Part shown: positions 1-5,124 of the stretch, piece after piece
Numbering within the stretch: position 1 is the stretch's first letter
Layout: every line of letters starts with the position of its first letter
NCBI GenBank assembly: GCA_025462805.1
Contig: JAOAPJ010000042.1
Coordinates: 1-6,462, forward strand
DNA: 6,462 nt
Reading direction: 5' to 3'
Source of the DNA: Acidobacteriaceae bacterium
GTDB taxonomy: Bacteria > Acidobacteriota > Terriglobia > Terriglobales > Acidobacteriaceae
The notes under the pieces: generated by a model
The model's database searches: none
Seen by the model: the letters and a program-made list of their open reading frames with translations, nothing else
What the model was told of the DNA's origin: nothing
Position numbers and translations under genes: made by a program

Positions 1-1050
1 AACTTCGATGAGGGTGTCGCGCTCTATCGCAGCGCAGATGTGCTGGCTGTGGGCTGGCTGGCTAACTGGGTGCGCGAGTCACTGCACGGGGACATCACCT
101 ACTTCAACGTCAACCGCCATATTAATCCAACCAATGTCTGCGTGGCCGCCTGCAGACTCTGTGCCTTCGGTCGCAAGAAGGACGATGCCGGCGCGTACAC
201 GATGGCGCTTGAGGAGGCGTGGACGGCTGCGGCCAGCGGATATCACGAGGCCGTCACCGAGTTTCACATTGTCGGCGGTCTGCATCCTGATCTACCGCTC
301 GAATACTTTCTTGACCTGGTCGGAGGGCTCAAGAAGCGCTTCCCCAAAGTGCATATCAAGGCCTTCACCATGGTGGAGATCTCTTTCCTGGCGCGCCGCG
401 CCAAGCTCACCATTACTGAAGTCTTGATCAAGCTGAAGGCAGCGGGCGTGGACTCGATGCCGGGCGGGGGAGCAGAGATATTCTCCGATCGCGTACGCCA
501 CATCATCTGCGATCACAAGATCGATGGCAGCGAGTGGCTGGAGACGGCACGCACCGCACATAAGTTGGGCCTGCGTTCCAATGCCACCATGCTTTACGGC
601 CATGTGGAGAACGACGAAGATCGCGTCGACCACATGCTGCGGCTGCGCGAGGTGCAGGACGACACGGGTGGTTTCCAGACCTTCATCCCCCTGGCGTTCC
701 ATCCGGATAACACACCCCTGCAGCACCTGCCTCGCACCACGGGGCTTACCGATCTCCGGCAGATTGCGGTCGGCCGCCTGATGCTCGACAACTTTCCCCA
801 CGTCAAGGCCTATTGGCAAATGATGACAGCAGGGATTGCTCAGGTGGCGCTGCGGTTCGGAGCGGACGATATCGACGGAACGGTGATCGAAGAAAAGATC
901 TATCACGACGCGGGAGCCAGCACACCACAGGGCATGCGTCGCAGTGATCTGATCAGGCTGATCCGCGAGGCAGACCGTGAACCCTTTGAGCGGGACACAC
1001 TCTATCGTCCGGTCATCCGCACGGAAGAGAGCTTCACCGTCGCCGTCTAA
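1..1050 (+). CDS. mqnE: Aminofutalosine synthase MqnE (radical SAM), 5' end outside window
   Basis: The reading frame is open from the first base and ends at TAA (1048-1050), giving 349 visible residues; the family usually has roughly 370-390, so only the N-terminal few dozen residues are missing. MqnE is a cytosolic radical SAM enzyme of the futalosine menaquinone pathway, joining the adenosyl radical to the enolpyruvyl-benzoate product of MqnA. A CxxxCxxC iron-sulfur motif lies at visible residues 47, 51 and 54, within NPTNVCVAACRLCAFGRK. HIVGGLHP (89-96), PGGGAEIF (154-161), SNATMLYGH, QTFIPLAFHP and the EEKIYHDAGA stretch near the C-terminus all fit MqnE. The paralogue MqnC and the FO synthase subunits share the cluster motif, but the LCAF form and these C-terminal blocks favour MqnE. 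The GTG at 40 is internal, because family-like sequence (NFDEGVALYRSADVL) precedes it. No other menaquinone gene is visible; a HAD gene follows after 61 bases. Confidence 0.93.
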   Translation, partial: NFDEGVALYRSADVLAVGWLANWVRESLHGDITYFNVNRHINPTNVCVAACRLCAFGRKKDDAGAYTMALEEAWTAAASGYHEAVTEFHIVGGLHPDLPLEYFLDLVGGLKKRFPKVHIKAFTMVEISFLARRAKLTITEVLIKLKAAGVDSMPGGGAEIFSDRVRHIICDHKIDGSEWLETARTAHKLGLRSNATMLYGHVENDEDRVDHMLRLREVQDDTGGFQTFIPLAFHPDNTPLQHLPRTTGLTDLRQIAVGRLMLDNFPHVKAYWQMMTAGIAQVALRFGADDIDGTVIEEKIYHDAGASTPQGMRRSDLIRLIREADREPFERDTLYRPVIRTEESFTVAV

Positions 1051-1099
1051 ATCGTAACTATAGGAAGTCTGGGCGGCCCGACTCGAAGGGCTAACCTAC

Positions 1100-1105
1100 A
1101 AGGAG
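1100..1105 (+). promoter_or_regulatory. Ribosome binding site fixing a TTG start of the HAD gene
   Basis: AAGGAG lies six bases before TTG at 1112. No ATG or GTG start would keep the N-terminal catalytic motif: the first in-frame ATG (residue 25) lies beyond the DCDGT nucleophile loop. This site therefore decides the start in favour of TTG. Confidence 0.8.
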
Positions 1106-1111
1106 AGCTCT

Positions 1112-1714
1112 TTGAAGTTGACATTGCCGCCGGGCGAGTTTGCGGCCTATTTGTTTGATTGCGATGGCACGATCGTCGATTCGATGCCACTCCACCTGAC
1201 CGCGTGGAGGCAGGCACTCTCCGCATGGAACTGCCCGTTCGAGGACGAGCTCTTCTATGCCTGGGGCGGCATGCCGGTGGATGAGATCATCGCGAGCCTC
1301 AATCAGATGTATGGGCTGACCATGCCGGTGGATGAGGTTCACCGGCACAAGGAGTCGCTCTATTTCACCGCGCTGCCGGAGTTGCAGGCTGTTCCGGAGG
1401 TGCTGGAACACATTCATGCGAGCCACGGCACGATTCCATTCGCGGTGGTTTCGGGAAGTACGCGTGAATCAGTGAGGGCCTCACTGGAGGCGCTGGACCT
1501 GCTGGACCGCTTCGAGGTGATGGTCTGCGCCGGGGACTATGAACGGGCAAAGCCGCATCCGGAACCATTCCTGACCGCCGCTGCCCGCCTTGGCGTGGCT
1601 CCCGCGGAGTGTCTCGTCTTCGAGGACACGGATATGGGCATTCAGGCCGCAATGGCTGCCGGGATGGCTTCGGTCAAAGTTCCCCCGCCCTGGCTGCGAA
1701 CTGCCGGCCTCTAG
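1112..1714 (+). CDS. HAD-superfamily phosphatase/phosphomutase, beta-phosphoglucomutase-like
   Basis: A 200-residue cytosolic haloacid-dehalogenase-fold enzyme. All four motifs are present: LFDCDGT with nucleophile D16 and acid/base D18, VVSGS with S114, AKPHP with K147, and VFEDTDMGIQAA with E171/D172 for magnesium. A helical cap sits between motifs I and II (about residues 22-90), as in subfamily IA. Motif spacing is close to that of beta-phosphoglucomutase and of YqaB-type fructose-1-phosphate phosphatases; the substrate cannot be told from sequence. A short length and tidy motifs suggest an intact enzyme. The start is TTG with a strong AAGGAG. It sits 61 bases after mqnE on the same strand with no obvious terminator between, so co-transcription is likely, though no phosphatase step is known in the futalosine pathway. 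Its last 41 bases overlap the tail of the opposing opgC-like gene. MPVDE occurs twice in the cap (residues 54-58 and 71-75). Confidence 0.9.
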   Translation: MKLTLPPGEFAAYLFDCDGTIVDSMPLHLTAWRQALSAWNCPFEDELFYAWGGMPVDEIIASLNQMYGLTMPVDEVHRHKESLYFTALPELQAVPEVLEHIHASHGTIPFAVVSGSTRESVRASLEALDLLDRFEVMVCAGDYERAKPHPEPFLTAAARLGVAPAECLVFEDTDMGIQAAMAAGMASVKVPPPWLRTAGL

Positions 1715-2909
1715 TCGAGGCGCTTCCGAGCGGAGCGGTATCGGCCACCTTGGTGTCCAGGCCGCCGCGGTCCTTCTCTTTGTGCTTGCGGCGCACCTGC
1801 CGCTGCGCGACATAGATCAGCGCGAGGAAGGTCACGGTAAGCAGCGCGAGTGCGTAGATGCCGTGCAACTGTGGCACCTCTCCGTAAAGCAGAGCCAGCC
1901 CTATAAAGACGAAGAGCAGATGCGCACAGAAGACCTCGAGGGACGCGCGTCCCAGCGTGATAAACGGCTCGCGTGAGATGAGCCATCGCACGGCGCCCCG
2001 CAGGCCGTAGAGGACGATCACGAATGCGACGAGGTTCAGCAGCCGGAGCGGTGCTATCTGCCACTTGTCGAGCATCATCCCCAGGGATTGCTGCGTCAGG
2101 GCCGGACCCCACCAGTTGTGGCGCACACCAAGGAAGAAGACGCAGACAGCACCCGCCGCCCAGCGGACCCAGTGCGGGATATGGCGCAACGGCAGCTCCC
2201 CTTCGAGGGAGCGCGCGCCCAGCCACATGCCCATAATCCACACCCACTGCCAGGCAAACAGATCGAAAGCCCCCGTCTCCTGCAGCGGGATCGGCAGATG
2301 GGTGGCGTGTGTGACAACCTGATGCACCCAGATCCGCAGGTGAAATTGAGCAAGCAGCCAGATGATGGAGCTGCATACCACGACCGGTCGCCAGCCGCGC
2401 CGCGCCGCGATGGTGAACGCGAGCGGCGAGGCGACCAAAAAAATGACATATAAGGGAAGGATGTCGAGCAAGGGCGGGCAGTAGATCAGCAGCAGAGAGC
2501 CAATGATGGCGACGCCTGGATGGGCCAGGTAGAAGTTGAGCAGGTTCTCCAGCGCGGCGCGATGCCGGACCACAGCGAAGGCTGCTGCGAAGGTGAATGC
2601 GAGAAGCAGCAGCGTTACGTGATAGGCGTAGACCTTCAAAGCGCGTTTCCACAGTCTGCTGCGCAAGGCGTCGCTTTTTTCGAGTGCCTGCCGCATGTAG
2701 ACGCGGCCAACCAGCAGGGCAGAGAGGAAGACGAAGCCCTCTGCGGAGGACACAAAGCCGAACGGCTGGTTGACCAGATCGCTCATCCGCGTGGGCAGGT
2801 GGGTGAGCGTCATCCAGACAAGAAACAACCCGCGAAGCGCATCGAACTCCGGCTTGCGCGTGAAGTGCAGCTTTTTGAGTGCTGCGGCGGATGTGGTTAT
2901 GAGCGCCAA
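1674..2909 (-). CDS. OpgC-family integral membrane acyltransferase
   Basis: A 411-residue inner-membrane protein resembling the OpgC family, whose characterised members transfer succinyl groups to periplasmic glucans. Family-type blocks include FDALRGLFLVWMTLTHL (residues 22-38, with conserved D23, R26, G27 and H37), GFVSSAEGFVFLS (51-63), YHVTLLLL (96-103), LDILPLYVIFLVASP (148-162) and GRASLEVFCAHLLFVF (320-335). By eye there are about ten hydrophobic segments, near 24-40, 57-72, 95-113, 134-147, 149-168, 174-190, 216-231, 249-262, 289-304, 327-342 and 350-368, some of which may merge. The tail after 368 is polar and basic. The chosen start is TTG at 2909 with AAGGAAG seven bases upstream. 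The longest open frame begins at ATG 3032, but that would overlap the preceding dehydrogenase gene and add 41 residues unlike a family N-terminus. No opgG/opgH glucan genes are visible, so the acceptor is unknown and I give no gene symbol. Confidence 0.85.
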   Translation of the reverse strand: MALITTSAAALKKLHFTRKPEFDALRGLFLVWMTLTHLPTRMSDLVNQPFGFVSSAEGFVFLSALLVGRVYMRQALEKSDALRSRLWKRALKVYAYHVTLLLLAFTFAAAFAVVRHRAALENLLNFYLAHPGVAIIGSLLLIYCPPLLDILPLYVIFLVASPLAFTIAARRGWRPVVVCSSIIWLLAQFHLRIWVHQVVTHATHLPIPLQETGAFDLFAWQWVWIMGMWLGARSLEGELPLRHIPHWVRWAAGAVCVFFLGVRHNWWGPALTQQSLGMMLDKWQIAPLRLLNLVAFVIVLYGLRGAVRWLISREPFITLGRASLEVFCAHLLFVFIGLALLYGEVPQLHGIYALALLTVTFLALIYVAQRQVRRKHKEKDRGGLDTKVADTAPLGSASTRGRQFAARAGEL

Positions 2910-2916
2910 GAATACT

Positions 2917-2923
2917 CTTCCTT
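2917..2923 (-). promoter_or_regulatory. Ribosome binding site supporting a TTG start of the opgC-like gene
   Basis: On the minus strand AAGGAAG lies seven bases before TTG (2909-2907). The ATG candidates further upstream (3032 and the ATGATG at 2990-2985) show no comparable purine-rich site. Starting here places the conserved FDALRG block at residues 22-27, as expected for this family. Confidence 0.6.
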
Positions 2924-2963
2924 GCCCATTTAGACGACTTTGGGAGGAGCAAGTTGCTAAACC

Positions 2964-2980
2964 AATGTGGGGCCCACATT
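2964..2980. promoter_or_regulatory. Perfect palindrome, candidate operator
   Basis: AATGTGGGGCCCACATT is a perfect inverted repeat with 8-base arms (AATGTGGG / CCCACATT) around one central base. It lies in the 109-base gap between the dehydrogenase stop and the proposed opgC-like start, about 55 bases before that start codon. Its place and symmetry fit a dimeric regulator's binding site. It could also form a short hairpin, but no T-tract follows on either strand, so a terminator is less likely. I recognise no known regulator motif. Confidence 0.4.
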
Positions 2981-3018
2981 CCTGCATCATTGCTACTTCG
3001 TATGCATCGCACGCAAGC

Positions 3019-4197
3019 TCAAAATGCGGCAATTCCGGTGATCGCCTGTCCGATGATCAGCGTGTGAATATCCTGTGTGCCCTCATAGGTTTTCACAGAT
3101 TCCAGGTTCATCATGTGGCGCATGACCGGGTAATCGTCAGTAATCCCGTTGGCACCGAGCACATCGCGCGCCATCCGCGCACATTCCAGCGCGATGGCAA
3201 CATTGTTCCGCTTTGCCATCGAGATATGTTCATGGGCGACCTTGCCTGCGTCCTTGAGCCGGCCCACTTGGAGGGAGAGCAACTGGCCCTTGGTGATCTC
3301 CGTGATCATCCAGGCAAGTTTCTCCTGCACCAGTTGGTGGCTCGCGATCGGCTGATCGCGGAACTGCTTCCGCATGAGTGAGTACTGAAGGGCTGTGTCG
3401 TAGCAGGACATGGCGGCGCCCAGCGCGCCCCACCCGATGCCATACCGTGCCTGGTTGAGACACATCAGAGGCGACTTCAAGCCGCCTGAGCCGGGCAGCA
3501 GAGCCGACTCCGGCAGGCGCACATCCTGCAGTGCAAGCCCCGAGGTGACCGAGGCGCGCAGCGACCACTTACCATGCACGTCATACGCGCGAAAGCCTGG
3601 CGTCTTCGTTGGCACAAGGAAGCCGCGGACGCGATCGTCCTCGTCCTCCACCTTGGCCCAGATCACAGCGACATCCGCAATCGAGCCCGAGGTGATCCAC
3701 ATCTTCTCGCCATTGAGGATGTAGTCCGAGCCGTCCCGCCGTGCGCGTGTCCGCATGCCGCCTGGGTTCGAGCCGAAGTCAGGCTCCGTAAGGCCGAAGC
3801 AGCCGAGTTTTTCGCCGGTCGCGAGTCTGGGCAGCCACTCATCCTTCTGCTCATCTGAGCCGAAGCTGTAGATGGGGTACATCACCAGCGCGGACTGCAC
3901 GCTGACAAAGGAGCGGATGCCGGAATCGCCGCGCTCCAGCTCCTGCGTCACCAGTCCGTACTCCACGTTCGACATGCCGGCGCAGCCGTAGCCATGCAGA
4001 TTGGCGCCGAAGAAGCCCATCTCTCCCATGGGCTTCACCAACTCGCGGGGGAAGCGGCCTTCGCGATTGCACTCTTCGATGATGGGGATCAGGTTGTCTT
4101 CGATGAAGCGGCGAGCCGTGTCGCGAACCATCCGCTCATCATCGGAGAGCATGGAATCGAAGCCGATGAAATCGACGCCCTTGAACTTGAAAGCCAT
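3019..4197 (-). CDS. gcdH: Glutaryl-CoA dehydrogenase (acyl-CoA dehydrogenase family)
   Basis: A 392-residue cytosolic flavoenzyme, the usual family length, which oxidises and decarboxylates glutaryl-CoA to crotonyl-CoA in lysine, hydroxylysine and tryptophan breakdown, passing electrons to electron-transfer flavoprotein. The visible order is an N-terminal helical domain, the middle-domain FAD signature CFGLTEPDFGSNPGGM (133-148) with KMWITSG (165-171), then a C-terminal helical domain. The catalytic base is E372 in VKTYEGTQDIHTL. R95 in GIRSFVSVQSALVMYPIY matches the arginine (Arg94 in the human enzyme) that binds the substrate carboxylate, which separates glutaryl-CoA dehydrogenase from other acyl-CoA dehydrogenases. 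Y371 and E88 match residues typical of the decarboxylating form. The start is ATG 4197, not the longer in-frame ATG at 4251: family-like sequence begins here and TAAGGA lies 11 bases upstream. No lysine-degradation or ETF genes adjoin it. Confidence 0.92.
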   Translation of the reverse strand: MAFKFKGVDFIGFDSMLSDDERMVRDTARRFIEDNLIPIIEECNREGRFPRELVKPMGEMGFFGANLHGYGCAGMSNVEYGLVTQELERGDSGIRSFVSVQSALVMYPIYSFGSDEQKDEWLPRLATGEKLGCFGLTEPDFGSNPGGMRTRARRDGSDYILNGEKMWITSGSIADVAVIWAKVEDEDDRVRGFLVPTKTPGFRAYDVHGKWSLRASVTSGLALQDVRLPESALLPGSGGLKSPLMCLNQARYGIGWGALGAAMSCYDTALQYSLMRKQFRDQPIASHQLVQEKLAWMITEITKGQLLSLQVGRLKDAGKVAHEHISMAKRNNVAIALECARMARDVLGANGITDDYPVMRHMMNLESVKTYEGTQDIHTLIIGQAITGIAAF

Positions 4198-4249
4198 TGC
4201 GCTATGTTTCCTTACCTGCAGATGTGCAAACCCTAAAGAGTAGCAGAGC

Positions 4250-4288
4250 AACGCTGCGCCTGATTCGCCCGGTCAAAGCCGCAGCGTT
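4250..4288 (-). terminator. Inverted repeat after eutC, possible transcription terminator
   Basis: In the 117-base gap between eutC and the dehydrogenase gene, AACGCTGCG (4250-4258) pairs perfectly with CGCAGCGTT (4280-4288) around a 21-base loop. The stem is GC-rich and lies just past the eutC stop, where an operon end is expected. The loop is long and the downstream minus-strand sequence is only pyrimidine-rich, without a run of T, so intrinsic termination is doubtful. A regulatory site for the dehydrogenase gene is an alternative. Confidence 0.3.
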
Positions 4289-4314
4289 CGACCGACTGCG
4301 GGCAGCAGATCGTC

Positions 4315-5124
4315 CTAACTCAGGGTAAGTGGGGGGACGGCCGCCCGGTCCCGTCGTCTACCATCGCCTTCCAACTCCAGCGAGCCTTCTTTGAGAGCGA
4401 TGCCACTGAGCTGCCTGTTGCGAGCTGCACGCAGCAGCCAGTGCAGGCGAGCAGCAGCAGTATCTGCATCGAGGCCACCCGAGCGGATGTTGGACAGGCA
4501 ATTCCGCTCCGCATCCGTGCGACCCGGCCGCGGAGCCCACGTGAGGTACGCGCCCAGGCTGTCCGGGGAGGTGAGTCCGGGGCGCTCACCGATCAGGACC
4601 AGACTGCAACGTGCTCCCAAGGCCTCGCCGATTGGATCACCGATTGCGACGCGTCCTTGCACGACAACGGCGATCGGCGCGATCAACCACTGGTCTGCAA
4701 TGAGCAAGGGCAGCAGCGATGCGATCAGCGGAATCGCATTGCGCTCGACCGCCAGCGCAGAGAGACCGTCTGCGATCACCACGGCGAGATCAAACGAGCC
4801 GCGGGCCAGTTGTGCGGCAGAATCGGGACGCAGCGTGCGGCCGAGGTCAGGATTGCGCAGGTAGGCCGCTCGGTCAGGTGCATTCGATCGTAGTTCGACC
4901 ACGGGGATGTTCGCTGCGCCAACACGAGCGAGCTTGGCAGAGAGGCGAAGTGCGAAATCGGGGGCGTCCAATCGAGCATGAACTGCGTCGCGCGCCTTGG
5001 CGTGTGCAAGCTGGAAGGCGAGCACCTCGTCTGTCGCGATGCTGTCCCCTGCCGGTGTCAGCGCCACGCGTGCCGGAGTCAGTTCACGCAGGCTCGCAGG
5101 CGCGCGACGCAGTATGCGGTTCAT
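4315..5124 (-). CDS. eutC: Ethanolamine ammonia-lyase small (light) subunit EutC
   Basis: A 269-residue subunit of adenosylcobalamin-dependent ethanolamine ammonia-lyase; with EutB it splits ethanolamine into acetaldehyde and ammonia and helps bind the cobalamin cofactor. Recognisable family blocks are AFQLAHAKARDAVHARLD (36-53), a YLRNPDLGR segment (88-96), VVIADGLSALAVE (115-127), QGRVAIGDPIGEALGAR (156-172), LIGERPGLTSPDSLGAYLTW (177-196) and RTDAERNCLSNIRSGGL (202-218). The N-terminal 30 residues are variable, as is common in EutC. The start is ATG 5124, overlapping the eutB stop as ATGA; its own ribosome binding site is weak, which fits translational coupling to eutB. A longer in-frame start (5223) would run far into eutB and add unrelated residues. 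The tail after residue 246 is a polar extension ending at TAG. No reactivase gene (eutA) or microcompartment shell gene is seen downstream. Confidence 0.93.
   Translation of the reverse strand: MNRILRRAPASLRELTPARVALTPAGDSIATDEVLAFQLAHAKARDAVHARLDAPDFALRLSAKLARVGAANIPVVELRSNAPDRAAYLRNPDLGRTLRPDSAAQLARGSFDLAVVIADGLSALAVERNAIPLIASLLPLLIADQWLIAPIAVVVQGRVAIGDPIGEALGARCSLVLIGERPGLTSPDSLGAYLTWAPRPGRTDAERNCLSNIRSGGLDADTAAARLHWLLRAARNRQLSGIALKEGSLELEGDGRRRDRAAVPPLTLS
5121..5124 (-). other. ATGA overlap joining eutB and eutC
   Basis: On the minus strand the eutB TGA (5123-5121) and the eutC ATG (5124-5122) share bases as ATGA. Such junctions usually mean that ribosomes finishing the first subunit restart on the second, keeping the two subunits in balance. 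The bases just upstream (CTGGCGAGTACGGT) hold no strong Shine-Dalgarno site. Confidence 0.8.

Noticed and set aside
292..906. A 204-codon minus-strand frame inside mqnE.
   Set aside because: It lies wholly opposite a conserved radical SAM gene and shows no domain or ribosome binding site of note.
1051..1111. Possible terminator or promoter between mqnE and the HAD gene.
   Set aside because: I see short GC-rich pairing only, no stable hairpin with a T-run and no convincing promoter boxes.
1711..3012. A 433-codon minus-strand frame running through almost the whole opgC-like gene in another frame.
   Set aside because: Its translation is arginine-, alanine- and proline-rich with no membrane pattern or motif, whereas the other frame gives a clear OpgC-type membrane protein. 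It is a shadow of GC-rich coding.
2910..3018. Possible promoter for the opgC-like gene.
   Set aside because: A weak TCTAAA resembles a -10 box, but no matching -35 box lies 16-18 bases upstream. Only the palindrome is supported.
4198..4314. Possible promoter for the dehydrogenase gene in this gap (for example TTGACC at 4276-4271 or TTGCAC nearer the gene).
   Set aside because: No -10-like hexamer lies at a proper distance, so a promoter call would be guesswork.
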